This document shows, one piece after another, positions 39,375 to 49,877 of a stretch of DNA of 64,000 bases; the stretch's first letter is position 1; the number at the start of each line of letters is the position of its first letter. The DNA is from Gluconobacter cerevisiae. GTDB taxonomy: Bacteria > Pseudomonadota > Alphaproteobacteria > Acetobacterales > Acetobacteraceae. The notes beneath the pieces were generated by a model. It saw only the letters and a program-made list of their open reading frames with translations, did no database searches and was not told where the DNA came from. Both the position numbers and the translations under genes were made by a program. The stretch covers positions 32,832 to 96,831 of the forward strand of contig NZ_JABCQO010000010.1 of the NCBI RefSeq assembly GCF_015244675.1, in the 5' to 3' direction.

Positions 39375-40178
39375 TCACTTCATGCCGGGGAGCGTCTTCG
39401 CTTCCTGCCAGAGTGCTTCCATAGTCGGCAGATCCTGCTCAGCCATGGTCTGCCCCTTGCGTGCGAGCATGGCTTCCATTGCTTCAAAGCGGCGGGTGAA
39501 CTTGGCGTTGCTCCGGCGCAGAGCCGCTTCGGGGTCAATATCCAGCTTGCGGGCCACACTTGCGACGGTGAACAGGACGTCACCCAATTCGTCCTCGATG
39601 CGGTCCCGGTCCCCGCCGAGTTCGGCTTTCAGTTCGTCAATCTCTTCATGAACCTTGTCGAGAATGCCGGTGGGGTCGTCCCAGTCGAAACCTACGCGGG
39701 CGGCGCGGCGGCTCAGTTTTGCGGCGCGCATCAGGGCGGGGAGGGGGAGGGCAACACCAGCCAATGCACCGTATTCGGCTTTGCGCTGACGCTCGGCGTC
39801 TTTTTCCCGCTCCCAGGAATCATCCTCCAGAGCCGCATCGCCGAAAACATGCGGGTGACGGCGCACGAGCTTGTCGGCAATCAGGCCTGCCACGGTCTCG
39901 AAATCGAAGTGACCCGCTTCCTGCGCCATCTGGGCCTGAAAGACGACCTGAAGCAGCAGATCCCCGAGTTCGTCGGGAATGGCCTCGCGGTCGTCACGGG
40001 CGATGGCGTCCATGACTTCATAGGCTTCTTCGATCGCGAAAGGGGCGATCGTGGCCGGGGTCTGCTCCACGTCCCAAGGGCAGCCGCCTTGCGGGTCGCG
40101 CAGGCGCTTCATGATGTCCAGCAGGCGATCGATCTGCCGCGGGGACGGCTGGGAGGACGGCCGGTTGGACTGGGGCAT
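39375..40178 (-). CDS. mazG: Nucleoside triphosphate pyrophosphohydrolase MazG
   Basis: The protein has 267 residues with two MazG domains. The first has MKRLRDPQGGCPWDVEQTP and FAIEEAYEVMDAI then IPDELGDLLLQVVFQAQM. The second has KVHEEIDELKAELGG and IEDELGDVLFTVASVARKL. The EExxE and ELGD metal-binding elements are intact in both. The enzyme hydrolyses NTPs to NMP and pyrophosphate, cleaning the nucleotide pool. It is divergent from argC with a 150-bp gap. Confidence 0.93.
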   Translation of the reverse strand: MPQSNRPSSQPSPRQIDRLLDIMKRLRDPQGGCPWDVEQTPATIAPFAIEEAYEVMDAIARDDREAIPDELGDLLLQVVFQAQMAQEAGHFDFETVAGLIADKLVRRHPHVFGDAALEDDSWEREKDAERQRKAEYGALAGVALPLPALMRAAKLSRRAARVGFDWDDPTGILDKVHEEIDELKAELGGDRDRIEDELGDVLFTVASVARKLDIDPEAALRRSNAKFTRRFEAMEAMLARKGQTMAEQDLPTMEALWQEAKTLPGMK

Positions 40179-40326
40179 GGGAAGATCCTGCTGTTATCGT
40201 GCTTATGAGGTTCATAGCTGTGCGGCCCGGTGGATGAAAGCGCCGGATGGGCCCTGCGCGTGACAGCCTGACATTCCCGACGTAAAACGTCTTCCGGAAC
40301 GGATTTGCAGACGGGGTTGCTGGCGC

Positions 40327-41226
40327 ATGGCACGCATTTTCATTGATGGAGAAGCAGGCACGACGGGTCTGGGAATCCGCCAGCGGATCGAGGCGCTTCC
40401 AGCGTCCTATGGTCTGGAAATCCTGTCTATTGCGCCGGATCTGCGCAAGGACAAGGCCGCCCGTCGCTCCATGCTCGAACAGGCCGATGTTGCTATCCTG
40501 TGTCTGCCGGATGAAGCCGCCTGCGAAACCGTGGCGCTGGCCAAGGGGCTGGATGTCCGGATTTTGGATGCCAGCACCGCGCATCGGATCGCGGATGGCT
40601 GGATTTACGGTTTTCCTGAAATGGATGTGGAACAGGCGGCCGCCATCAAGGGCGCGCGGTTTGTCGCCAATCCCGGCTGCTATCCAACGGGCGCTATTGC
40701 CCTGATGCGTCCTCTGGTCCAGGCGGGACTGATCCCGGCCGATCATCCCGTCTCGATCAATGCTGTTTCGGGCTATAGCGGGGCAGGGCGTGTGGCGATC
40801 GAGGAGCATGAAAAGGACGGCGGTCCGGCTTTCTTCCTGTATGGGCTTAATCTCAAACACAAGCATCTGCCGGAAATCCGGCACTATTCTGGTCTGACGC
40901 GCCAGCCGATTTTCGTGCCGTCTGTCGGGCATTTTCCGCAGGGCATGATCGTGTCCATCCCGCTGCATCTGAACGACCTGTCCGGCCAGCCTTCGGCGGC
41001 CGAGATCGAAGCCGTGCTGCAGGATGCCTATGTCGGATGCGCCCATGTGCGTGTTGTCCCCGCCGAGACGCAGCTTGTGGCGGATACTCTCGCCCATACC
41101 GACGATATGGAACTGCGGGTGCATCATAACGGCGAACAGGTCGTTTTGACCGCGCGATTGGATAATTTGGGCAAGGGGGCTTCAGGTGCGGCTATCCAGA
41201 ACCTACTGTTGATGCTGGGCCTGTAA
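40327..41226 (+). CDS. argC: N-acetyl-gamma-glutamyl-phosphate reductase, short (type 2) form
   Basis: The protein has 299 residues. [16 protein letters not shown] begins the NADP fold. The catalytic Cys is in [17 protein letters not shown], and [10 protein letters not shown] and [13 protein letters not shown] follow, as in type-2 ArgC. The short length is normal for this branch of alphaproteobacteria. It catalyses the third step of arginine synthesis. A tRNA-Leu follows 77 bp downstream. Confidence 0.93.
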   Translation: MARIFIDGEAGTTGLGIRQRIEALPASYGLEILSIAPDLRKDKAARRSMLEQADVAILCLPDEAACETVALAKGLDVRILDASTAHRIADGWIYGFPEMDVEQAAAIKGARFVANPGCYPTGAIALMRPLVQAGLIPADHPVSINAVSGYSGAGRVAIEEHEKDGGPAFFLYGLNLKHKHLPEIRHYSGLTRQPIFVPSVGHFPQGMIVSIPLHLNDLSGQPSAAEIEAVLQDAYVGCAHVRVVPAETQLVADTLAHTDDMELRVHHNGEQVVLTARLDNLGKGASGAAIQNLLLMLGL

Positions 41227-41303
41227 GGCACGTTATTTCACACGGCCCGGATTTTGCACTCTGGCCCTTTTGCTGGGAATGCATTAGGGTCCGGGCTGCC
41301 CGC

Positions 41304-41387
41304 GCGAGAGTGGCGGAACGGTAGACGCAGTCGGCTCAAAATCGACCGCCGAAAGGCATAGGGGTTCGAATCCCCTCTCTCGCACCA
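41304..41387 (+). tRNA. tRNA-Leu (anticodon CAA)
   Basis: A class II tRNA with an encoded CCA. The acceptor GCGAGAG pairs with CTCTCGC; the anticodon arm is GTCGG-CTCAAAA-TCGAC; the variable arm is a short GCC-GAAA-GGC stem; the T-arm is AGGGG-TTCGAAT-CCCCT. The anticodon CAA reads UUG. Confidence 0.93.
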
Positions 41388-41441
41388 TGAACGGTCATTT
41401 TCTGCCGGAATGACCTCAGGACCGATCAGCCCGGAACGCGC

Positions 41442-42599
41442 ATGTCCAAGCCGACTGTCAAACCTTCTCGCCCGTTCTTCTCCTCAGGTCCCTGCGCCAA
41501 GCGTCCCGGATGGACTCTGACCGGTCTGGATCAGGCTTTGCTGGGTCGCTCACATCGCGCGCCCGAGGGCCGTGCACGCCTTAAAGAGGTCATTACCCGC
41601 TCCAAAGACCTGCTCGGTATTCCGTCGGACTGGCGCGTGGGGATCGTTCCGGCCTCCGATACGGGCGCCGTGGAAATGATTTTGTGGGCCCTCGCTGGTG
41701 AGCGCGGAATCGACGTCCTGTCTTTCGAGAGCTTCTCCGGAACCTGGGCGCAGGATCTGCGCGACGTTCTGAAAATCGAAGATCTGCGCGTTCTGGACGC
41801 GCCTTATGGCGAACTGCCGGATCTGGCGGCCGTGGGCTGGAGCCGCGATGTCGTCCTGACATGGAACGGCACGACATCGGGTGTCTGTATCCCCAACGCT
41901 GACGCCATTCCGGTCGAACACGAAGGTCTGGTTATCTGTGACGCTACCTCTGCGGCGTTTGCGATGGATCTGCCCTGGGACCGGCTCGATATCGTGACTT
42001 GGTCCTGGCAGAAAGCGCTGGGTGGCGAGGCTGCGCATGGTATGGTGGCGCTCAGCCCGCGTGCTGCTACCCGTCTGTCGCAACCATCCCCGCGTCCGCT
42101 GCCCAAGATCTTCCGTCTGGCCAATAAAAAGGGCCTGATCGAAGCCATTTTCGAAGGCGATACGATCAACACGCCCTCCATGCTCTGCGTCGAGGACGCG
42201 CTGGATGGACTGCGTTGGGCCGAACAGATCGGTGGTCTACCCGCCCTGAAGGCGCGTTCGCAGCAGAATCTGGCGGCTGTTGCTCAATGGATCGAAACGG
42301 CGGGCTGGGTGTCGTTCCTTTCTGTCCGGGAAGAGACCCGGTCCAGCACGTCTATCTGTCTGAAAATCACGGCGCCATGGTTTGAGAGTTTGTCTGACGA
42401 GGTGAAGGGCAAGGCGGTCAAGCATCTGACCGGGCTCATTGCGAAGGAAGGTGCCGGTTACGACCTGGCAGCCTATCGCGATGCTCCATCCGGTCTGCGG
42501 ATCTGGGGTGGGGCCACGGTCGAGAGGGCCGATATTGAAGCGCTGCTGCCCTGGCTCGACTGGGCGCATGAACAGACCCGTCTGGAGTTTTCGGCATGA
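41442..42599 (+). CDS. serC: Phosphoserine aminotransferase
   Basis: The protein has 385 residues. FFSSGPCAKRPGWTLTGL opens the protein. LTWNGTTSGVCIPN and ICDATSAAFAMDLPWD lead to the PLP lysine in WSWQKALGGEAAHGMV. EGDTINTPSMLCVEDA follows. This is the long SerC form used by alphaproteobacteria. It makes phosphoserine from 3-phosphohydroxypyruvate. The stop overlaps the hisZ start by ATGA. Confidence 0.93.
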   Translation: MSKPTVKPSRPFFSSGPCAKRPGWTLTGLDQALLGRSHRAPEGRARLKEVITRSKDLLGIPSDWRVGIVPASDTGAVEMILWALAGERGIDVLSFESFSGTWAQDLRDVLKIEDLRVLDAPYGELPDLAAVGWSRDVVLTWNGTTSGVCIPNADAIPVEHEGLVICDATSAAFAMDLPWDRLDIVTWSWQKALGGEAAHGMVALSPRAATRLSQPSPRPLPKIFRLANKKGLIEAIFEGDTINTPSMLCVEDALDGLRWAEQIGGLPALKARSQQNLAAVAQWIETAGWVSFLSVREETRSSTSICLKITAPWFESLSDEVKGKAVKHLTGLIAKEGAGYDLAAYRDAPSGLRIWGGATVERADIEALLPWLDWAHEQTRLEFSA

Positions 42600-43735
42600 G
42601 TCTGTATTCCGAAAGCCCAAGCTCTGCCCTGCTGCCGTCCGGTTTTGCCGACCTGCTGCCGGGGGAGGCCGAAGCCGAAGCCCGTGGCATTGCCAGCGTG
42701 ATGGAAGCGTTTTCCCGTCACGGCTATCAGCGCGTTCGCCCGCCCTTGCTGGAGTTTGAAAGCTCTCTTCTGGGTGGTTCGGGGGAATCCCTCGCTCCCC
42801 AGACCTTTCGTCTGATGGACCCGAACTCGCATCGCATGATGGCGCTGCGTCCGGACATGACGACGCAGATTGCCCGGATCGCGAGCATCCGTCTTCAGGA
42901 CGCACCTCGTCCCCTGCGCCTGTCCTATTCGGGAAGCTGCATCGTTGTCGGCACGCCGGGCCGTGAGGCCGACCGTCAGGTCTCGCAGGCGGGCATCGAA
43001 CTGATCGGCCCCGACAGTGCGCAGGCGGATGCGGAAGTTATTGCGCTCGGCGCAAAGGCACTCGCGGAACTGGGGATCGAGGGCGTGTCGTTCGATCTGT
43101 CCATGCCCGCTCTGGCGCTTGGCCTGATCGAAGGCGTTATTCCCGAAGCCGACCGCGAACCCCTGCTCCATGCGCTGGACCGCAAGGATGCCAGTGCCGT
43201 GGCGGAACTGGGCGGACCGATCGCCGGAATGCTGGCCGTCATGCTCCGCGCCGCCGGTCCTGCCGATCGTGCGCTGGATCTGCTGGCTGAACTGGATTAT
43301 CCCAAGGACATTTCCGGACATTTCGAACGTCTCGCAGCCTCCGTGGCAGCGATCCGCGAGCGCAGCCCCGATCTGCGCTTGACGATTGATCCCGTGGATT
43401 TCCGGGGCTGGCGCTATCATACCGGTCTTTGCGTGACGGTGTTTTCGACCGGTTCGCGCGAAGAGCTGGGCCGTGGCGGACGCTATCTGGCGGGGCAGGA
43501 GCCTGCCTGCGGTCTGACGCTCCGCCCGCAGGCCCTTTTGCGTGCAGCCCCGGTGTCTGCGTCGCGCCCGCGCTGTTATGTGCCGGTCGATCTGGACGCA
43601 TCCCGTCTTTCGGGCTTGCACAAGGCCGGTTATGCCACCGTGTCCGCCCTGTCTCATGACGAGGACGCGCTCGCTCAGGCGCAGCATCTGCGCTGCACCC
43701 ATGTCTGGAAGGACGAGGCGGCCCAGCCGCTCTGA
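42596..43735 (+). CDS. hisZ: ATP phosphoribosyltransferase regulatory subunit
   Basis: The protein has 379 residues and is related to histidyl-tRNA synthetase. LPSGFADLLPGEAEAEARG, then RVRPPLLEFESSLLGGSG, then LRPDMTTQIARIAS, then LSYSGSCIVVGTPGREADRQ and the later YHTGLCVTVFS and ELGRGGRYL follow the HisZ pattern. It lacks the anticodon-binding domain of a true synthetase. It should bind a short HisG encoded elsewhere to form the first enzyme of histidine synthesis. It is in an operon with serC. Confidence 0.9.
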   Translation: MSLYSESPSSALLPSGFADLLPGEAEAEARGIASVMEAFSRHGYQRVRPPLLEFESSLLGGSGESLAPQTFRLMDPNSHRMMALRPDMTTQIARIASIRLQDAPRPLRLSYSGSCIVVGTPGREADRQVSQAGIELIGPDSAQADAEVIALGAKALAELGIEGVSFDLSMPALALGLIEGVIPEADREPLLHALDRKDASAVAELGGPIAGMLAVMLRAAGPADRALDLLAELDYPKDISGHFERLAASVAAIRERSPDLRLTIDPVDFRGWRYHTGLCVTVFSTGSREELGRGGRYLAGQEPACGLTLRPQALLRAAPVSASRPRCYVPVDLDASRLSGLHKAGYATVSALSHDEDALAQAQHLRCTHVWKDEAAQPL

Positions 43736-43792
43736 CCTGCCGGTCCCTTTCGTTTCTCCCGTCTCGTATTGTCAGTTCTAGGAAGTCAGCTC

Positions 43793-45082
43793 ATGTCCAA
43801 CGTCACCGTGATCGGAACCCAGTGGGGAGACGAGGGTAAAGGCAAGATCGTCGACTGGCTCGCCAGCCGCGCCGATATCGTTGTCCGCTTTCAGGGCGGC
43901 CACAATGCCGGTCACACGCTGGTCGTGGGCGAGCAGGTCTACAAGCTGTCCCTGCTGCCGTCCGGTCTGGTGCGTGGCAAGATCGGCGTGATCGGCAATG
44001 GCGTCGTTGTGGACCCGAAGGCCCTGATGACCGAGATCGACCGCGTAACCGCGCAGGGCCTCGTCGTGACGCCCGAAACGCTGTGGATTGCCGAGAACGC
44101 TCCGCTGATCCTGCCGGTTCATGGCGCGCTCGATCGTGCCCGTGAAGCCGCCCGCGGTGAGCATAAGATCGGCACGACCGGTCGTGGAATCGGCCCGGCC
44201 TATGAAGACAAGGTCGCCCGCCGCGCCATCCGTATCTGCGATCTGGCCGAACCCGAGACGCTGGACTGGAAGCTGGACGAACTGCTCCTACACCACAACA
44301 CGCTGCTCGCCGGTCTGGGCGCTGAGACCTTTACGAAAGAGCAGCTCAAGGACTTCCTGACCGAGATCACACCCCGCCTTCTGCCGTTCTCCTGCCAGGT
44401 CTGGGACCGTCTGGACGAAGCACGCCGCGCCGGTCGTCGTATCCTGTTCGAAGGTGCGCAGGCTGTCATGCTCGACGTCGATCACGGCACCTATCCGTTC
44501 GTCACGAGTTCCAACACGGTTGCGGCGGTCGCAGCATCGGGCAGTGGTGTGAGCCCGTCTTCCGTCGGCTTCGTGCTCGGAATTGCCAAGGCTTACACGA
44601 CTCGCGTGGGCGAGGGACCGTTCCCGACCGAACTGCACGACCAGACCGGCCGGACCCTCGGTGAGCGCGGTCATGAATTCGGCACAGTCACAGGCCGTCC
44701 CCGCCGTTGCGGCTGGTTCGATGCGGTTCTGATCCGGCGCGCCGTTCGCGTCGGTGGCGTCAGCGGCATCGCTCTGACGAAGCTGGACGTTCTGGATGGT
44801 CTGGACGAAATTTCGATCTGCGTGGGCTATGAACTGGACGGGCAGAAAATCGAAACCTTCCCGTCCGCTCCGGGCGCACAGTCCCGCGTGAAGCCGGTTT
44901 ATGAGACGATGCCGGGCTGGAAGGAAACGACCGCAGGAGCGCGCTCCTGGGCCGAACTTCCCGCACAGGCCATCAAGTATGTCCGCCGTATCGAGGAACT
45001 GATCGAAGCTCCGGTAACGCTGCTGTCCACCAGCCCGGAACGCGATGACACCATCCTGATGCGCGATCCTTTCGAAGACTGA
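43793..45082 (+). CDS. purA: Adenylosuccinate synthetase
   Basis: The protein has 429 residues. [20 protein letters not shown] contains the GDEGKGK P-loop. [14 protein letters not shown] with the catalytic His follows, then the [18 protein letters not shown] loop, [20 protein letters not shown], and the GTP-binding [11 protein letters not shown]. It converts IMP to adenylosuccinate. The start is ATG 43793 with AGGAAG upstream; the earlier frame start at 43769 lacks similarity. It follows hisZ by 57 bp. Confidence 0.97.
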   Translation: MSNVTVIGTQWGDEGKGKIVDWLASRADIVVRFQGGHNAGHTLVVGEQVYKLSLLPSGLVRGKIGVIGNGVVVDPKALMTEIDRVTAQGLVVTPETLWIAENAPLILPVHGALDRAREAARGEHKIGTTGRGIGPAYEDKVARRAIRICDLAEPETLDWKLDELLLHHNTLLAGLGAETFTKEQLKDFLTEITPRLLPFSCQVWDRLDEARRAGRRILFEGAQAVMLDVDHGTYPFVTSSNTVAAVAASGSGVSPSSVGFVLGIAKAYTTRVGEGPFPTELHDQTGRTLGERGHEFGTVTGRPRRCGWFDAVLIRRAVRVGGVSGIALTKLDVLDGLDEISICVGYELDGQKIETFPSAPGAQSRVKPVYETMPGWKETTAGARSWAELPAQAIKYVRRIEELIEAPVTLLSTSPERDDTILMRDPFED

Positions 45083-45171
45083 TCTCTCACTGCTGGAATC
45101 GCATCTGGCATTAACGAAGTCTCAATCCCTGTCCGGCACAAAAGACCGGACAGGGAAACAGCGGGACTTCG

Positions 45172-47142
45172 ATGGCCGACATTCAGGCAGATAACAGCCA
45201 GGAACTGCTCATTGCCGAGCGGTATCTGATCAGCCTGGAGCACAAACAGCCTGATTTCGGCGGCTGCGCGACATATGGCGCGCAGGATATGACGGCTTCC
45301 GGTGCCTCCTATCTTGCGTTGGCCCCTTTTGCACCCTCTCCCCGCCTTTCCGAATTCATGCTCTTTCGACATGAGAGCGCGATTCCGATCCAGACCCATG
45401 AATATTGCCAGGGCGCCTTGTGGTTGCTCTGCCCGCACCCTCCCGGTCCATCCCTCGCTGAAAATCTTGGCCTCTGGACGGAGAGCCAGCTGATTGACGG
45501 CGTCATCCGTCCGTTTGCCGGCCTTCTCCAGAAGCTCGAGGCCGCCAGTCTGACATGTCGCAGTATCCGCCCCGACAACATGTTTGTCGGACAGGGATTA
45601 CATAAGGTTGTGCTCGGGCCGCTTGGAGTTACCGCACCCGCTGAGAAACAGCCTGTTCTTTTTGAGCCCCTGTCTTCGGCAGTCTGCCGTCCGTCTGCGC
45701 GGGGCGAGGGGACGACGGGCTGCGATATCTTCTCGCTGGGTGTGATCATTCTCGCGCTCGCGCTTGGAAAGCTGCCTCTTGAAGGGCTGTCCGACGCTGA
45801 TATCCTCAAGCGGCGCTTTGAAATCGGCACTCCTGCGGCTTATATGCAGGATCAGAAAGTCCCTGTCGGGCTGCGGTCCCTTTTGACTGCCATGCTGGCT
45901 GATGATCCCCTCAATCGCCCATCTCCAAGGGATCTGGTGACGATAGCGCCGAGCAAGGTTTTTACCGTCCGTCCGGTCGTTCCCGCTCGTATTCCGCTCA
46001 TGATTGGCGGAAATGCCGTGCATACGCCTCAGGCTCTGGCCTGGTATGCTGGACGGTATCCGGCAGAGTTTTCGGCGTTGCTGCAAAGAAAAGTCGTCAG
46101 TAACTGGCTTCATCGTGAGCTTGAGCTCTCCGTTATGTCGAGCCTGATCGAGCAGGCCAGCGCCTCGTTCCTTCCTGCTGGCGGCAGCAAGGCGGTAGAT
46201 CCTGCGACGATGGTCATCACCCATGCGATCTCCGTTCTTGATCCTGCAGCACCAATGTTCTGGGGCGGGATCTGGTTCTGGCCTGAGGCGCTCCCCCAGA
46301 TGTTGGTTCAGGCGATAGTCCAGCCCGTTACGCCTGATGATGAGCGCATGGTTCGCAACATCCTGAGTTTCATGGTGGGAAATGCTGAGGCCTTTATGTC
46401 GGCCCATCTCCCGTCGAGACAGGAGCGGCAGATCACGGCGTTGTCTGCGGCGGCGCGACGCATGGCTCTTAAGGGGGCGGAACTGGTCAGACGATTTCCT
46501 TATGAGAGAAACAGCTACCTTCCGTGTCTTTCAAAAAAATGCGTCGATGTGCGAATTTCTCTGCCTGAGGGGTTGTTGCGATGGCTGAACCATCATGTGG
46601 GAATCGAAGACCTTCCAGATGATATTCTCGCGCGGAGTGGCTTTCTGGACGAACAGATGCGCTCGTTCCTTGAGGCGCATTGCGCAAGACAGGGCATCAT
46701 TCCCCTTTCACAGTCGAAGAAAGCGGGACTGCCGGGCTGGCTTGCGGATCTGACGCTGCTTGCCGCTGCACAAAGGAAATTTGATAACGCACCGCTCAGT
46801 TTTCTGGCGCAACGTGCCGTACCTCTTCTTGAGGCAGAGTTGCGTCAGTGGCGGAGCAAGACTTCACGTGCCCGGAGGCGCGTGCGTTTAGGCAAGGCTG
46901 CTGAAAATGGAAATCTGGGAACGTTTCTGGCAACAGTCAACGATCCGACCGGCCTGAGGCTGGACCAGAGACAGGCTCAGGAAGCCGAAGCCGAAATCAG
47001 CAATCTGATGCGTGTGCTCGATGAAGCACCTGATCGGAAAGCCGCCAATGATCGTGAGGCACGAAATTCTGGTGAATTCTTCTCCCTTCTGACGGGCATC
47101 GCAGTTGCAATGGCAAGTATCTGGCTGGAATTTTGCCAGTGA
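45172..47142 (+). CDS. Protein kinase-like protein with degenerate active site (656 aa)
   Basis: Residues of about 90-270 resemble a protein kinase C-lobe: SIRPDNMFV in the HRDxKPxN position, GTTGCDIFSLGVIILAL like the DxWSLG helix, and LLTAMLADDPLNRPSPRDL like the last RP helix. The catalytic HRD Asp is replaced (CRSIRPDN), DFG is not found (LGPLGV), and the glycine loop and Lys are unclear, so it is probably a pseudokinase. The remaining 380 residues are helical without a named domain and end in a hydrophobic segment (TGIAVAMASIWLEF). A small membrane protein gene follows after 10 nt. Confidence 0.6.
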   Translation: MADIQADNSQELLIAERYLISLEHKQPDFGGCATYGAQDMTASGASYLALAPFAPSPRLSEFMLFRHESAIPIQTHEYCQGALWLLCPHPPGPSLAENLGLWTESQLIDGVIRPFAGLLQKLEAASLTCRSIRPDNMFVGQGLHKVVLGPLGVTAPAEKQPVLFEPLSSAVCRPSARGEGTTGCDIFSLGVIILALALGKLPLEGLSDADILKRRFEIGTPAAYMQDQKVPVGLRSLLTAMLADDPLNRPSPRDLVTIAPSKVFTVRPVVPARIPLMIGGNAVHTPQALAWYAGRYPAEFSALLQRKVVSNWLHRELELSVMSSLIEQASASFLPAGGSKAVDPATMVITHAISVLDPAAPMFWGGIWFWPEALPQMLVQAIVQPVTPDDERMVRNILSFMVGNAEAFMSAHLPSRQERQITALSAAARRMALKGAELVRRFPYERNSYLPCLSKKCVDVRISLPEGLLRWLNHHVGIEDLPDDILARSGFLDEQMRSFLEAHCARQGIIPLSQSKKAGLPGWLADLTLLAAAQRKFDNAPLSFLAQRAVPLLEAELRQWRSKTSRARRRVRLGKAAENGNLGTFLATVNDPTGLRLDQRQAQEAEAEISNLMRVLDEAPDRKAANDREARNSGEFFSLLTGIAVAMASIWLEFCQ

Positions 47143-47151
47143 GGAAGATTT

Positions 47152-47622
47152 ATGGCGTCCGCTAGGTCGGTAGGAGCAGAAACGCTCCGTGCTCCGGGAT
47201 TTCGGTGGTGGCACGGAATCGTCATTGGCCTGATGCTGTCCTATGTGCCGGGAAGTCTGTTGGTCGCTGGTGTATTGCTGCTTCCTATGGTGGCTCTGAG
47301 GCTGTTTGATCCGAACGCGGATGGCCAGCGTCTCATGATCGTTCTGTTTTATGTTGGCGCGGTCATGGTGCGACCTCTGCATGAAGCCTGGGCCGCGAAT
47401 GGAGACTGGGAGACCTGCATCGCGCAGATTACACAGCCGGTGACTTTGGCACTGGACTGGCTGGCGGCTGGCGCGGCGTGGCTTGTGGCGGAGGCTTCAG
47501 CCATTGGCGGTCGGCTCTGGAATGCGGAGGTCGCCCGGCGCGAGCGCAAATCCATTGAAAAGCGTATCGCCTATCTTCAGGACGAATGGCTGTCTTCGGA
47601 CGAAGGTGTTCCTGCGAGCTAA
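47152..47622 (+). CDS. Small membrane protein downstream of the pseudokinase gene (156 aa)
   Basis: Hydrophobic segments WWHGIVIGLMLSYVPGSLLV, then AGVLLLPMVALRLF, then MIVLFYVGAVMV predict three helices. A further amphipathic Ala/Trp-rich part (DWLAAGAAWLVAEASAIGG) and a charged C-terminus (ARRERKSIEKRIAYLQDEW) follow. It lies 10 nt after the kinase-like gene, so the two are very likely co-transcribed and may form a membrane complex. No family is recognised. Confidence 0.5.
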   Translation: MASARSVGAETLRAPGFRWWHGIVIGLMLSYVPGSLLVAGVLLLPMVALRLFDPNADGQRLMIVLFYVGAVMVRPLHEAWAANGDWETCIAQITQPVTLALDWLAAGAAWLVAEASAIGGRLWNAEVARRERKSIEKRIAYLQDEWLSSDEGVPAS

Positions 47623-47651
47623 GATTTCTCCCAGTCGCGGAGCCTGAAGTC

Positions 47652-48614
47652 TTATTCGACGGCGGACGTATCTTCGACCGGGGTCTCCATCAGTCTTGAG
47701 GCCAGATCGTTCGAACCACCAACCAGACCTTTGGCATAGTCCTGAGCCGAGAAGGGACGAAGGTCTTCGGCCTGCTCCCCGACGCCGACCATATGGACGG
47801 GCAGCTTGAACTGTTCGGCAAGGGCCACGACGATTCCACCGCGCGCGGAGCCATCCAGTTTGGTCACGATCAGTCCGGTCACGTTGACCAACTCCCGGAA
47901 CACGCGCACCTGTTCGACGGCGTTCTGACCTGTCGTGGCATCCAGCACCAGCAGAACGGAATGCGGCGCTGTCTCGTCAAACTTTCGCATGACGCGGATG
48001 ACCTTGGCCAGTTCCTCCATCAGCGCGCCCTTGTTATGCAGACGTCCGGCCGTGTCGATCAGAAGCAGGTCGGTTCCCGCTTCAGTTGCGCGCTTGAGGC
48101 CGTCATAGGCCAGCCCCGCTGCATCGGCGCCGTGCTTTCCGGCAATGACGGGCACATTGGCACGTTTGCCCCAGACTTCGAGCTGCTCGACAGCGGCGGC
48201 GCGGAAAGTATCTCCTGCCACCAGCATCACGGATTTGCCTTCTTCTGTGTACAGGCGTGCCATCTTGCCGATGGTCGTGGTCTTGCCGACGCCATTGACC
48301 CCGATCACCAGAACAACATGGGGCTTTTTCGTCGGATCGGGTTCGAAATGAACTGCGACGGGCTCCAGAACGCGGGCGATTTCGGTCGCGAGGGTTTCGC
48401 GGATTTCGTCGCTGGTCACGTCTTTGCCGAAGCGCGTGCTCCGGAAGCTTTCGATTACGCGTTCGGCAACGGCGGGGCCGAGGTCTGCCGCGATCAGTTC
48501 GTCTTCGAGCTCCTCAAGAGCCGTTTCGTCCAGCTTGCGATGGGTGAAGACGGCGCCGAGACGCGAACTCGAGCGTGAAAGACCTTGTTTGAGTCGTGAG
48601 AAAAATCCAGCCAT
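47652..48614 (-). CDS. ftsY: Signal recognition particle receptor FtsY
   Basis: The protein has 320 residues. An N-domain (SRLGAVFTHRKLDETALEEL) is followed by the GTPase domain: LVIGVNGVGKTTTIGKMAR, LVAGDTFRAAAVEQL, LIDTAGRLHNKGALMEEL, TKLDGSARGGI and VGVGEQAEDLRPF. The acidic A-domain of E. coli FtsY is absent, as is usual in alphaproteobacteria. It receives SRP-ribosome complexes at the inner membrane. It is preceded by mtaB with a 60-bp gap. Confidence 0.96.
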   Translation of the reverse strand: MAGFFSRLKQGLSRSSSRLGAVFTHRKLDETALEELEDELIAADLGPAVAERVIESFRSTRFGKDVTSDEIRETLATEIARVLEPVAVHFEPDPTKKPHVVLVIGVNGVGKTTTIGKMARLYTEEGKSVMLVAGDTFRAAAVEQLEVWGKRANVPVIAGKHGADAAGLAYDGLKRATEAGTDLLLIDTAGRLHNKGALMEELAKVIRVMRKFDETAPHSVLLVLDATTGQNAVEQVRVFRELVNVTGLIVTKLDGSARGGIVVALAEQFKLPVHMVGVGEQAEDLRPFSAQDYAKGLVGGSNDLASRLMETPVEDTSAVE

Positions 48615-48674
48615 GCATGGGAGTTCGGACAGGTCGGGCCGGACGTCAAGAGCGCAGGAAGATCTGAACGTGTT

Positions 48675-49877
48675 TCAGGTGCGGATTTCTGCCAGAAGTG
48701 TCCCGTTTTCCAGTCCCGTGGCCCGGACGGGGACGAAACTGCCCCGCATCGGCGCAGGCGCGTCGCCGACGAGGCGGATGGCGGCGAATTCGGGGGAATG
48801 GCCGCGATCGGGCGTTTCGGCGAGAATATCGAATTCCGTGCCGATGAGGCGTTCGAGAAAACGGTCGCGGTTTCTGTCTCCGACATCGCGGAGTCGGGCT
48901 GCGCGTTGCTGGCGTTCGGCGTTGGGAACGGCGGGCATTCTTGCCGCAGGGGTGCCGGGGCGTTCGCTGTAGGGAAAGACATGCAGGAAGGGAATCTGCT
49001 GCTCTTCGATGAAGGCGCGGGTTTCTTCGAAAAGTACTTCCGTTTCAGTAGGGAACCCCGCGATCAGATCGGCGCCCACACCTGTTTCCGGACGCATGGA
49101 GCGGACGCGACGCAGCGTGGCCGCAACGCCTGCGGTATCATGACGGCGCTTCATGCGCTTGAGAATGAGGTCCGACCCCGCCTGCAGGGAGAGGTGCAGA
49201 TGCGGCATCAGGCGCGGTTCGTTTTCCAATAGCCACCAGAGATCCGCATCGCCCGTTTTCACATCCAGAAGAACAGGGTCGATGGACGACAGGCGGAGGC
49301 GCCGGACACCTTCAACACGGCGGAGCAGTTCCCGGCATAATGCACCTAGCCCCTTGCCTCCGGTGTCTTGCCAGGACGCGATGTCCACACCGGTCAGGAC
49401 GATTTCCTGATGACCGGCTTCGATAAGGGCCTCGGCGCGGGCGATAGCATCCTCAATGGGCGTGGAGCGGGAATCGCCGCGACCATAGGGGATGATGCAG
49501 AATGTGCAGCGATGATCGCAGCCCTGCTGAACCTGAAGAAGAGCACGGGCGTGGCGTGACGGCGGTAGCCCTGTGCCGTGATCGCCCCAGATGGCGGGCT
49601 TGAGCTTGTCTTCATTGGGCACGACACGAACCACGCCCGGCAGTTCGGCCCAGCGATCCGGTGCAATGTCTGAGGCGCAGCCGGTTACGACGATTTTGGC
49701 GTCTGGATTTTCGCGATGCGCCCGACGGATGGCCTGTCGCGCCTGCCGTTCGGCTGTGGTCGTCACGGCGCAGGTGTTGACGATGATGGTGTCGGTCTGG
49801 CCGCGTGCATGATGGGCCATGCCGTCGCTTTCATGCGCGTTCAGGCGGCAGCCGAAGGTCAGGACGGAGGCTGTCAC
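48675..49877 (-). CDS. mtaB: tRNA t6A37 methylthiotransferase (MtaB type)
   Basis: The protein has 400 residues. The first cluster is bound by Cys in [15 protein letters not shown] and VVTGCAS. The radical-SAM motif is [37 protein letters not shown] and [16 protein letters not shown] are family-typical. The start is the GTG at 49877, which overlaps the dapF stop (GTGA); the longer frame to 49943 only repeats dapF in another frame. It adds methylthio to t6A at position 37 of certain tRNAs. Confidence 0.9.
   Translation of the reverse strand: MTASVLTFGCRLNAHESDGMAHHARGQTDTIIVNTCAVTTTAERQARQAIRRAHRENPDAKIVVTGCASDIAPDRWAELPGVVRVVPNEDKLKPAIWGDHGTGLPPSRHARALLQVQQGCDHRCTFCIIPYGRGDSRSTPIEDAIARAEALIEAGHQEIVLTGVDIASWQDTGGKGLGALCRELLRRVEGVRRLRLSSIDPVLLDVKTGDADLWWLLENEPRLMPHLHLSLQAGSDLILKRMKRRHDTAGVAATLRRVRSMRPETGVGADLIAGFPTETEVLFEETRAFIEEQQIPFLHVFPYSERPGTPAARMPAVPNAERQQRAARLRDVGDRNRDRFLERLIGTEFDILAETPDRGHSPEFAAIRLVGDAPAPMRGSFVPVRATGLENGTLLAEIRT

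Noticed and set aside
42473..43702. Long minus-strand frame (409 codons) across hisZ
   Set aside because: It lies entirely opposite hisZ and serC, is rich in Arg/Gln/His typical of antisense of GC-rich genes, and has no recognisable motif.
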